64,000 nt of DNA from Ctena decussata (Eukaryota > Mollusca > Bivalvia > Lucinida > Lucinidae): contig OZ022510.1 of NCBI GenBank assembly GCA_963989385.1, forward strand, positions 31,935,448 to 31,999,447, in the 5' to 3' direction. The notes under the pieces are model-generated. The model was not told the DNA's origin. It saw only the letters and a program-made list of their open reading frames with translations, and did no database searches. The position numbers were made by a program, and so were the translations under genes. Each line of letters starts with the position of its first letter. Position 1 is the first letter of the stretch. Shown here one piece after another: positions 35,191-45,767 of the stretch.

Positions 35191-36190
35191 TATGACAAGG
35201 CTACAAGTGCAGTCCTGATAAATGGCAGCACAGGAGAATGGTTCAGAACAACAGTTGGAGTAAGACAAGGATGTCTTCTGTCAACCACCCTCTTCAACAT
35301 TTTTCTCGAACGGATCATGTCTGATGCTCTGGAAGAACATGACGGAAAGGTTAGCATAGGCGGCAGAAATATTACCAACCTGCGGTTTGCCGATGACATA
35401 GACGCTCTTGCTGAGGAAGAGCAGGAACTAGAAGCTCTAGTTGAAAGTCTCGACCAGACTTGCACAAGGTATAAGATGGAGATCAGTGCTGAGAAGACCA
35501 AACTGATGACAAACAGCGCAGATGGCATCCAGAGGGAGATCAAGGTAAAGGGGAGAAGCTGGGTACTGTAAGCAGCTTTAAATACCTTGGAGCAGTTGTC
35601 TCAGATGGTGGCTCAAAACAGGAGGTTCTCTCAAGGATAGCACAAGCCACTTCAGCTCTCGCCAAGCTGAAACCAATTTGGAGAGATAACAACATATCTC
35701 TTGGATCAAAGGTGACACTTATGCGCTCCCTTGTCATTTCCATATTTCTGTATGCCTGTGAATCATGGACCTTGACAGCAGAGTTAGAGAAAAGAACGCA
35801 GGCCTTTGAGATGAGATGCTATCGAAGGTTACTGAACATTTCGTACAAGGACCATATAACCAATGAGGAGGTTCGCAGGAAGATCCAAGCAGCCATTGGA
35901 GAATATGATGAACTCCTGACGCTGGTCAAGAAACGGAAACTAAGGTGGTTTGGCCATGTCTCAAGGTCTTCTGGTTTAGCAAAGACAATTCTTCAGGGCA
36001 CAGTGAAAGGAAAAAGAAGAAGAGGTAGACAGAAGAAGAGGTGGGAAGACCATATCAAGGAGTGGACTGGAATGGATTTTGCCAGCTCAACTAGGGCAGC
36101 TGAAGACAGGACAAGGTGGAATGGGATTGTTTCGAAGGCAGCTGTGGTGCCCCAACGACCTAGTAAGGTTATGGGATAGAATAGAATAGA
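35191..36190 (+). pseudogene. Non-LTR retrotransposon reverse transcriptase, 5'-truncated and frameshifted
   Basis: The frame begins YDKATSAVLINGSTGEW, then TTVGVRQGC, LFNIFLERIM, and RFADDIDALAEEE carrying the FADD catalytic box near 35385. It breaks at about 35545-35556, consistent with loss of one base in AAAGGGGAG. The next frame carries FKYLGAVVSDGGS, LYACESWTLTAELEKR, the MRCYRRLL block, RKLRWFGHVSR, a basic GRQKKRWEDHIKEW stretch and a stop at 36179, followed by a short (ATAGA)n tail. These are the thumb/C-terminal motifs of non-LTR elements. Upstream RT motifs and endonuclease are absent: a dead 5'-truncated copy. Clade not assigned. Fragment of the same family at 61354. Confidence 0.88.
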
Positions 36191-37559
36191 AGACTGAATT
36201 GTCTTAGCGACATGAAACTAAGTACAGACTGGCTATTTTGTCTTACTTCGGCTTGTTGCAGGTTTTTGCTGCATCGGGCATTCCCTTCGGGCCATTTAAG
36301 TTGGGGTGGCTTGGTTGAGGGCGACTGCGCTTACAAGTTTATATGTAGGCGTCTCTTACTTGATGTGTGCAGGTGTCCTAACTCGCGCATTACGTAAGTT
36401 TGCTTGCCGAGGTATTTTCTCTCAAACTTTGGGGTTTTGTCACCACTGAAGAAGAAAAATACAGAAATGAGTGTCTATGTATTCAACTTCAGTTAAGAGG
36501 TATTTTTATTTCAAGAGGATCCTTTGGAAGATTTATCTGTCTTGCAGAAATATTGTCCGACATACATTGTGAGATATAACTTCTTGTTTTGTGATGATGA
36601 TAATAGCAAGGCCTCGAGAATGTATTATAACAAGACGTTCAATAAATTACATGCTGAAACTAATGTCAATAAAAACCTCAAGCAAAACGTCTGTGACAAT
36701 ATGCATTCATATCGAACGGACACTATCGAATTTGTGCATGAGACTTTTACTATACTGGTCACGAGTATCCATGGCTCCCACACAGCTGATAACTAGCAAA
36801 GACTTTGACATTTCTACAGCAGAGCCTTGAAGGGTGCCCACGCAGGGAAGAGAACGTTTTTGTTAATTTCTTCCTAAATGATGTGTCCTGTTTGAAAAAA
36901 ATTGCTTGAAATGTTGTAACATGCAGCTCTGATTAAAAGGTACATAACATTTAACAGATAAAAAGCTGTTATATCTGCATATGTTTCGGGAGCTCGGGTG
37001 CAGCTGTATTATCTCTATATTTTTTTAAAGCAGGGGCACTGCAATTATATGGAACATTTTCATTTTCTTTCCGAAAGCTAGAAATATTCATGTAATTAGC
37101 TTCAAAGAGCTACTGAGCGCCGTCAATCGTCCCCAACCGTGACCGGGCCCATGGAAGACTTTAGGAGTAAGAGGCCTGGGTATAATTGTTACCGTAGAAC
37201 ACAAATTAAAATCCAATAGACGGACGATCGTCGCCCCGTTACTGCGGCTATGGATCCGTTCCGCTGAGGTGCGGGGGGACGTCGATATGAGAATTGAAGT
37301 ACTACTACTAAATGATAAGCTTAGGGGTTGGAGAGTTAACGCAATGAAATGACAAATCAGGTAGAATTGATAAATCTAAGAGAATGTTCAGTGATTTTAT
37401 TGCTTTGCAACTATTTAAAGTTTACATTTTTGATCAGCTGAATTAAGGTTAACTATATTGGACAATCAGCTTTCAACATATTACCCTAAGTAATGTCAAA
37501 GAGCCGTTAAATCCCAAAACAACCAAATAGCCAACTAACAAGCACTTTTTGAAATTTGA
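36191..37559. other. Intergenic sequence, no gene recognised; GC-rich patch at 37105-37300
   Basis: The patch 37105-37300 is GC-rich for this window and ends GTACTACTACTAAATG, a possible short-tailed retroposon end; no head or duplication was found. Open frames at 36212-36830 show no family. Confidence 0.35.
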
Positions 37560-38480
37560 TAGTAGTTTTATTGAGCATAGTATATAAAAAAATGCAGCCA
37601 TCTTTGATTCTCGACCTGGCTTAATTTTACCACTCTGAAGTGTTGCAGTCTGTTCATGCTTTATATGAAATTTGAAAACTATGGGTGCAATGGTTTTGGA
37701 GAAATTAATTGAACAGACTTTAACACCAGGGTTAACATATATGTGAACGTTTTTTGTTGCAATGGCAAACATCTTGGATTCTCGACCTGGCTGAATTTTA
37801 TCTTTCTGAATCATTGCAGTCTGGTCATACTCCATATGAAAATTGAGAACCATGGGTGCAGTGGTTTTGGAGAAAATTAACGCCAGGGTTAACGTAAATG
37901 TGAGTGCTTTTTTTGTTGCCATGGCGGCCATCTTGGATTGGATTTCTCGACCTGGCTGAATTTTACCATTCTGAAGTCTTGCAGTCTGGTCATGCTCCAT
38001 ATGAAATTTGAGAACAATGAGTGCAGTGGTTTTTAATTGAATAGAATTTAACGCCAGGCTTAACGTTAAATTACAATGTAATGTGAACGGAAATTTGTTG
38101 CAACGGCGGCCATCTTGGATTCTCGACCTAGCTGATTTTTACCATTCAAAAGTCTTGCAGTCTGGTCATTTTTCATATGAAATTTGAGAACAATGGGTGC
38201 ATTGGTTATTAATAAGAAAGAATTTAACGCCAGGGTTAGCGTAATGTAATGTGAACGGAAATTTGTTACAATGGCGGCCATCTTGAATTCTTGACCTGGC
38301 TGATTTTTACCATTCTGAAGTCTGGTCATGCTCCATATGAAATTTGAGAACCATGGGTGCAGTAGTTTTGCAGAAATTAATATTTAACGCTAGAGTTAAC
38401 GTAAATCTGAACGGAATGGCGGACGAACTGACGGACAGATGGACGGGCGGAATGACGGACGGACGGACGGAAAACCGGAT
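37560..38480 (-). mobile_element. Tandem-unit element T5 (unit ~160-180 bp) with ACGG run
   Basis: Five units are marked by GGCCATCTTGGATTCTCGAC-type words near 37588, 37766, 37925, 38106 and 38274, each with CATATGAAATTTGAGAAC and AACGCCAGGGTTAACGT. They are followed by ACGGACGGACGG (38440-38472) and AACCGGATGCC. The minus-strand open frames (37473-38498) simply translate the units repeatedly (peptide words such as FHMEHDQTA, QPGRESKMAA) and are not a protein gene. A reversed relative is at 54190. Confidence 0.75.
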
Positions 38481-39515
38481 GCCTATATCGGTTTTCAAGC
38501 TATTTTTACAGAGTATTCAGCATTGAAGAACAAAAGTAATTGGTATTCAATATTCAAGGCGGGAGGGTGATACACTTTCCATAAACACCATTCTTTCAGT
38601 ATTTAGTTCTGACCCTATGTATAACGTCTCGCCGAAGTGCCAAAATCTCTTGATCACACACCTCTAAATGCACAGGGAAGTACGATTTACTAAGGAGTCC
38701 CGACATAAGCGACGATACAATAATCAACGAACGTTAGCGACGATAGCATACGTTAAAAGCTGATTTCCAGGGAGCGATCATTATTTGTTCAGTCCGCTTG
38801 TAAATGAACGTTACATATTAGAAAAACTTGTCTAAAGACGGACACACACAATTTATGCCCATATCAACCAGAACATGGGCGCAGCCTGGTCAGGACATAT
38901 ACTTCAAGAGTCAGGTAATACCAAGCTCTTGCGCTTGCTCTGACGAGACTGTCCTTATGCACATGCTGGTATGGGCATGCACAGCTTTGTCTAAGGCGAC
39001 ACGATACGTCTTATACATGTATATGTACTTAACAACAGTTACACAGCAACTAACGCCGTATCAAAATTCTTCCGTAAGTCTTTTTGGTAGCCCCCTCTTA
39101 CGACAGGTTTTGTTTTGTATCGAGCTATTTTCCATACAGAGGTAGGTAGTTTGGTTGATTGTATTTGGGTCACACAAGTTAACGGCTCTTTGATACAATA
39201 TTTCAGTATATACCCAGACGTCTCTCAGCGAGAGGGGGGAGGTAGGACAAAAGTACCCTTCCCAAACAAACCAAACAAAAATAATACCGCACCTGCTGCA
39301 AGAACAACCGCCCTTGCCCCGTTATTGCACAAATTAGTAGTATAGTAGTGTACCCCGGCACTGAAATTTACCCAGTACCATGCCCCGACTCTTCACCCTG
39401 GAAGGAGATAAGAACAAGAAACAGTTTGAATCCCGCACCTACTGCAAACTCAGAAGCCACGTACCTGAAGCACCTACAAGTATTAGCTTTTGCTTAAAGT
39501 TGGTTTAAGCTTGTG
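38481..39515. other. Intergenic sequence, no gene recognised
   Basis: No bounded repeat or exon seen. Open frames at 38828-39345 carry no recognised domain. Confidence 0.4.
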
Positions 39516-39660
39516 ATATATTGATGGATGACTTGCGACCTTACGTCCTTTTTTCACAGTATTTCATTCATATCAGGACGATCAATGGATGATAATGAAA
39601 GTGTGGATCCCCGTTTACGATTTAAAAGATTCCCGTCTACAGCGAGGCTCGAACCTCATT
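39516..39660 (-). mobile_element. Diverged SINE fragment, minus strand
   Basis: TTGATGGATGACTTGCGACC, TTACGTCCTTTTTTCACAGT, TTTCATTCATATCAGGAC and CCGTCTACAGCGAGGCTCGA match the SINE at 20257-20456 in the same orientation. The tRNA head is lost after the B-box region. Confidence 0.65.
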
Positions 39661-41490
39661 AAGCTTTTTGATGGTTTGCTCAGATATATATTCGCCTGGA
39701 AATCTATCGTACTCTCAGCTAATTTTGTCATTCCACGTGCACTGCAGGTTAAACATCGTGGATCGCTCGTCTTTCAGACTGGCTCATACTGAACAATATA
39801 TATACTGCAACACGATTTCGGTCCAACGTTATACGACTTTGTATTGTATGTCAGTCATTGCTAAGCTTGTAACATAAATCTTTGGGGGTACAGTGTGGCT
39901 TCAGTCTCCAAGCAAGAAACTGATTGTTTTTTGGGCTCCATGTGCTTCTTGTAAATCCACAATTTACTGATATATCGGCATCATTATGTTGCTCTATTCC
40001 TCATTGTGTGTCCGATTTAGGTATACTGTCTGTCCCATATTGAATGAGTGCATCCATTTATTGTTAGAGGCGTTTTCTTCTGATCAACCTGATAATTTGA
40101 GAAAGGTTTGTAAAAATAACTGATAGCATTACTTTTATCTGTAACAAATATCTGATAGCATTACTGTCAATGCATTGACGTACCACCGGTTCAAATTGCA
40201 TTCTCAAAAAAAAATTTTTTGGTGCTGCAAATTACCCTTTGGCCTCCTGTTACATATCAGCATTTCTGCATTCTAAACTGCAGAGAGCAACAAAAATAAA
40301 AAGTTTGCTAACCGAGCAGGTGGGGGTGTATGTATTTTCTTGGTTTTATTCAGATTTTTATATACACCAAAATCATCTCAAAGAAAGATTATTATTGATT
40401 AAGGTTATCATTCAGCGTCAAATAGATTTATGCTATTTTCATAAATCGAGGTGTAGTATCTCGGTTTTAGTTTGAAAAGTGGAAGATTTGAAAAGAGAAC
40501 TTCAACCGGGAGTTTTACTGTAACTTATGGCTGAGAGGTAATGCGCCAATTCTAAAACGAACCTTTCCTTTAAATTTGGTTTACATCCAGTTACTTAATT
40601 ATTTTATTACTAAAGTCAAAGACAGTCACATTGAAGCTTTATGATGAATGAACACAGATCAGGTTTGCGAAAAAGAGATTGCACGTTGAATCAGACACAT
40701 GCTACTGCTGCTATAAAACTCGAAAATGGATACAAGTTACTGCTGCTATAAAACATGTTGCTGCTATTGTAAAACATGAAAATCAAAATAAAACATGAAA
40801 AAGACACGTTTAATTTTGCATTCAATGAGTTCATTTTTTGATCGGGTTTCAATAATATTTATATTTCAGCTTACAGACAAAACATATATGAGTTTTGAAA
40901 AGGAGTATTTGAGTCTGAGATGAATAATTGTCCCAGTAAAACAAATTGTAACATTTTGTTTTCCCTTCAGTACTGACTGCCCAGCAGGCACATAGCATCA
41001 TTTTGACGTCGCACTGAAGTCGTTACCACTGGGTGGTTTATCTTTTCCATTGATAGTATAGGATTAAAGGGCCCTTCGAGACTAGACAGTCTTACACTGT
41101 ATATAGAGCCGTCTCTAAGAAAGGGAGAAGAATAATACAAATAATAAAAGAAGACCCCACAGACACCACCTCGCACCTGCTGCAAGCACAGCAAGTCATT
41201 AGCGTATCTTAGGCAACCTCAACTCGTTTTGAATTTTTAAGTATAACAAAATTCGAATTCGCACATTTCATTTGCAAATAGGCAGCTGCGCTCTTGGTAT
41301 CTGAATCTGAAAAAGACAAAGTAATCTGGGAGCCTTAAAAACATGGCAACAATCACTTTCCATGGTAAATATAATCAGCAAAACTAGGCATTCCTACTAT
41401 TGAATGAACGTGCGACGTAATTACGTGATACTCTGCATATATGCAGAAAGACACTAAGTTCTTCATATTTCTTCGTGTTATAGTCAGAAG
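39661..41490. other. Intergenic sequence, no gene recognised
   Basis: No gene seen. Contains a short direct repeat CTGCTGCTATAAAAC / TACTGCTGCTATAAAACATG near 40703-40755. Confidence 0.35.
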
Positions 41491-41660
41491 AGAGCGGGCA
41501 GCTCAATGTGTTAAGCACTGGCCTGCCAAGCTATTAATCCGGGTTTGATTCCGCCTGGAAGGGGGGGGGGTCTGTCTGGCACAAAGTATTACATTATCAT
41601 CCTCACATCGACCATATGTGACTGCAATACTGTTGAAAACGATAAAAAAATGCAAATCAG
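41491..41660 (+). mobile_element. Diverged SINE, plus strand
   Basis: GCGGGCAGCTCAATGTGTTA, GCACTGGCCTGCC and a B-box-like GGGTTTGATTCC are followed by ATATGTGACTGCAATACTGT, matching the head and body of the SINE at 20257-20456. A G run (about 41562-41570) interrupts it. Confidence 0.6.
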
Positions 41661-42626
41661 ACATCGATCTATCCATTTTTAGACAGAGACAAACACTATC
41701 ATACTATACTGTACATGTACATGTATGTGTAAACATTTGCACAGTCGGCCACCAGTACATGTATAATGCATTCGTGGAGCCTGCTCTTGACCTTCACAAC
41801 ATACTTTACTGAGTAACCAAGATCTGTAGAGTGTATGTACAAACAGCTTAGATTGGGCTCTTAAAACACAACGTGGAAAACCAGGCTGAGCCAAGTCTTT
41901 TCTGGTCGGACTAGGCTGTATACATGTTCTATATCGACAGTCAGTCAAACGGAACCAAATGTGCGGATTTGATATGTCGAAAAATCTCTGCCATCAAAAA
42001 TTCGAAATACTCACAATCTGATTACATATACAAATATATTTCCCCAATAAACAGCTTCCAACGTCAGCTATCGTTTTTCTGTCGTTGTTGAGGTTCGTTG
42101 GTTACCGTACCGTATCTTATGTCGGAAATCTCTACTAGTACGATTTACTTCCCTCAAACTACTTCGAGAAACAGAGACTAAAGGAGATATGTACATCTTC
42201 GTTTAAAGTCTCAACTTCTTGGCCATTTCAAGTTTCTCACACATTTACGTTATTTAATTTTCAGCTGCCAGAATATCTTAAGTTTCACGCTGCTTCAGTT
42301 TGATCACTGTTAATATCATAAAGCGGTTATATTTCTGTTAACTTACGCTTAAGAATTAATCATATGCTTGGAATGTTTGCGGGATTTAATACCGATTTAA
42401 ACTGACTTCGTTTTGTACATGAAAACGATTTACAGGGGTAAAAAGAAATGCAATGAGTTTTCCATATTGTATTTGCCGTGCTGTTGTGTATAGTTTTAAA
42501 TTCGTTGATTAAATAAATACCATTTATCGATGCATCTAAAATTATCATTTAGCTAGAATGCCTGTTCAGGAAACTTCAACTGTCCAGACGAGGCTGCACT
42601 CATAAACAGAATGGAACAAGACCTTC
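41661..42626. other. Intergenic sequence, no gene recognised
   Basis: Open frames on both strands are short and without domains. A TGTACATGTACATGTATG run is near 41708. Confidence 0.4.
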
Positions 42627-43665
42627 GCAAACGGCGCATATACGCCCGTTTCAGTGTCATGAAGGAGTTACAGAATTAACAAGATTGTTAACAGAAGAAT
42701 GGACAGGCAGACAAACAGGGGAAACAATTATGTAACTAATGACTGCAATGTTATTGAAACGTATAACACATCAAACGCTATAAGCATACAAAAAACCAGC
42801 TTCCAAGGTGCAGGAGTACAGAATGTGAGAAATGCCAAAGTCAAATAAGGGAGGTACATGTAATTCATAAATTAAGTAAACTAGAGTTACCATTCTTGGT
42901 TTTGATATAAGTTTTCCTGAAATATTTCAAACGGTTTAGGCGTTACAGAGTAAAACGGAAATTTATGCAAGGGCAGATAATTCAGGAAGTAAGTAAGCCA
43001 GAGTTGTGGTTCTTGCTCATGATACATTGCCCCATTATTATACACATTCCTACAAAGTTTCATCATAATATTTTAAAGGGTCAGGAGTTATGGAGTGAAT
43101 GGGACTAGCCTAAAAACTAATCAAAGGGAAGTTACTTCAATATTAAGAAAGAGGGAGCAACTATTCCTATATGTGACACACCGTCTTTTAATTATGCACA
43201 TTACTATAAAGTTTCATCAAGATATTCAAAATGGTTACCAACTTGTGGTATGCACAAGATTAGTATGCACACAAATGCCTAAAAATCTAATCAAAGGGAT
43301 GCAACTCCAAAATGAAAAAAGGAAGAGCAACCGTTGTTATAAGCGACACATTTTCGGGCCTTCATACACATTACTATGAAATTTCCTTAAAATATCCAAA
43401 GCGGTTATCTAGTTATGGCGCGAACAAGACTAGTAGGGGAAAGTAATCAAAGGGGTATAACTTGAAAAATAAATAAGGGGGCGCAATCCTTTTCACATTA
43501 CCCCAACCTAATATATATTCCTACAACATTTTATGAAGATATCCCAAACGCATAATGAGTTAAGGTGCGCACAAGAACGTTAACAGACGGACGGGCAGAC
43601 GGACGGACGGACGGACAGCGCCATGCCGTAATACGTCCGTTTTTTTAAATGGGCGTATAATAGCT
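42627..43665 (+). mobile_element. Tandem-unit element T6 (unit ~165 bp) with ACGG run
   Basis: Opens GGCGCATATACGCCCGTTT and closes with ATGGGCGTATAAT after GACGGACGGACGGACGGACA (43590-43618). Units carry AATCAAAGGGA(A/T)G(T/C), CACATT(A/C)CTA...AAGTTTCATCA and ATATTCAAA(A/C)GGTTA words. The open frame at 43095-43379 is repeat-derived. Confidence 0.7.
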
Positions 43666-44345
43666 TAGCTGTTTGAAATCAAGTAGTTGCGTTTATCATC
43701 TGAGCGCTTGCTCTGCCAAGACTTGTATGCACATACATAATTTATGATTGTCACAGGATTCTGTACCAACACCTAATCGTCTACTGAATGAGGAATATAG
43801 TAAAACGTTTACTTCATAACTGATGTTTCATTTACTTGCAGTAAATGTTATTTAAAGTTGAATGGTATCCAATCGTGCTGACTTTGTAATTATCTAATTA
43901 TGCTTAAATTACAGCAGACCAGAAAATAGCATTAGCCGATAAAAATGTTTCCAAAGCAAACAGCCGAAATGAGTTCCGTTATTTAAATGCATAAACATAT
44001 CGTTGACAATAAAACACTGCACGCAGTAGATGGAAAATATAATGTGAGAGGTACATAATACGAGATTCTATAATTGCGAATTATTCTAAATGCCTGCCGA
44101 TCACATTACATAAACTGGGAAGTGAACTTTTCTTTGATTTGAATTTTTATGTATTACATAAGGGAAGTGCATTTTGGGCATACTGTCGTTGTGATAGATG
44201 AATGTAGGAACGTTAAACCATTTGGTAAAATTTTAAATATGGTCAGTTTTCTACTTGTCCAACTTTTACTTGGAAATGAAATAGGCGTTTTAAAAGGTAA
44301 ATTTCATGGTCTCATTATTTGCATTTAATAAATTTGTCTGGCATT
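43666..44345. other. Intergenic sequence, nothing recognised
   Basis: AT-rich, no exon, no bounded repeat. Confidence 0.4.
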
Positions 44346-44358
44346 GTCTATTCAATCA

Positions 44359-44630
44359 CCGGGCCGCGTAGCGCAGTCGGTAGGGCACCTGACTTATAAG
44401 TCAGAGGTCCTGGGTTCGATACCCGGTCTGGCCACATATTTTCGTTTCTCCTTCCGCTGATTTAAGAAGGGCAGTTGTCCGTTACTGGCGAAAATATGTG
44501 CACTTAGTACTGGTTAACCGCTTAGGAGGTCTAAGCCTGCCCAGGAATAGTGTGGTTAGGTTAACTGACCGTTCCGACATGTCCATAGCTGTTTACCGTG
44601 GACGTAAAGCAATAAATCAATCAATCAAAA
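44359..44630 (+). mobile_element. tRNA-derived SINE, full length, second copy
   Basis: Head with A box (TAGCGCAGTCGGTAGG) and perfect B box (GGTTCGATACC), body CTTAGGAGGTCTAAGCCTGC and tail (AATC)n. The 13-bp target duplication GTCTATTCAATCA lies at 44346-44358 and 44631-44643. About 90 percent identical to 14266-14544. The anticodon region differs (TTATAA against TCGTAA). Confidence 0.9.
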
Positions 44631-44643
44631 GTCTATTCAATCA

Positions 44644-44984
44644 AAGTATGGCAGAGGTCTATAATTGCTTAGTAATTAAAGCCTCTGGGTCATGCTATAA
44701 CGGTCGGTTAATAATATGAAATGAAAAGAAATTTTACGACTCATATAAAAAATTTTGAATTATGTATAGTGTATGAAATGAGCATGTCAGTTGAATTCCT
44801 TGAAGGTTGCTACAGTCTGCATGTTTAGTGGTTAACCCAATTATTATAAACTTTGCTTCCTTTTTTAATTGCACGCCGGTTGGTCAGGCATCAGACTCAA
44901 TGATGGGCCCGACATAAAGCTACTTAATTTAGTTGGTTAGGGGTGGAGTTTGCTTTGCCTGTTGCTTGGTTTTTTGGGGTTTAA
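44644..44984. other. Intergenic sequence, nothing recognised
   Basis: No coding or repeat signal beyond the SINE's flank. Confidence 0.4.
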
Positions 44985-45400
44985 CTGATAGTTTTCTTTT
45001 CCTCCAGTATTTCAGTGGTGTTGTCTGACTTCCCTGGTGTCGCAATACGTTCGGATTTCCGTTGAGTCCTTATCTCTGATTCATCATTGGCCTTACCCGT
45101 GATATGTCTGTTTCCGGTGATGATTAATTGATGAGTTAGGAAACCTATATGCGGACCAAACAGTTAACTAAATGTTTCAAACCACTGCAGAAGCAAGCAG
45201 AGGGCGAGGTTTGGGCCCAGTAGAACTAGTTTTAGCCCCCGCCCCTCCCCAGTATTTTTTGCTGACCGTTCCAAGGCGGTACTTCTGTTGCGGTTCCTTG
45301 ATGTTATATTGTGCTGTGGCCGCCTGTCTATGGTCTCTGGCGGTTTGGTCACCTGTATTGCTGCCCAATCTGCCTTCTGTTTTGTTTTGTTTTGTAATTT
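44985..45400 (-). repeat. Interspersed repeat R1 (minus orientation)
   Basis: Reverse complement of the R1 blocks at 34775-35030 and 23510-23830, including CGTTCCAAGGCGGTACTTCT. It lies about 220 bp upstream of gene B exon 1. The three overlapping open frames at 45164-45402 are shadows of it. Confidence 0.65.
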
Positions 45401-45621
45401 AGATAAAAAATAAATAAACCTTTGTAAAACAAATAAAGATGTAGCATTCGTTTAGTAAAAGTTTGGTTCTTTGTGGTGCAATTAAAGAGGGCATCAAATG
45501 TGGCCAGCATGGTTTATGTAACCCTAGTAGGAGACGGAATCTAGTCGTATTAATAGTAAATTTTCTTGTTAGATATTTTCTTCGTTTTTCGTTCTTTTTC
45601 TTTACTTTTCTAAAGTTTCAG

Positions 45622-45767
45622 GACTTAAGCAACCATTTGTGCGTGACTGCCAGGAACTTAAAGACTACGGGTTCCATAAATCCGGTGTCTATCATGTGAC
45701 ACCAATTGGTACATGTAAAGGGTTGGATGTTTATTGTGACATGACAACTGACGGCGGCGGCTGGTTG
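45622..45767 (+). CDS. Gene B FReD exon 1 (146 nt)
   Basis: The acceptor is AAGTTTCAG (phase 1) and the donor is TTG|GTAAGC, a near-consensus site. It encodes the opening cysteine block, GVYHV, GTCKG and [12 protein letters not shown]. Exactly the length and phase of gene A exon 1. Confidence 0.92.

Noticed and set aside
37473..38498. Minus-strand open frames of up to 175 codons as a repetitive protein
   Set aside because: They translate a ~170-bp DNA repeat unit over and over, shift frame between units and run into an ACGG microsatellite; best explained as element T5.
45164..45402. Proline/arginine-rich open frames upstream of gene B as its N-terminal exon
   Set aside because: The DNA is an R1 repeat copy matching 34775-35030 and 23510-23830.
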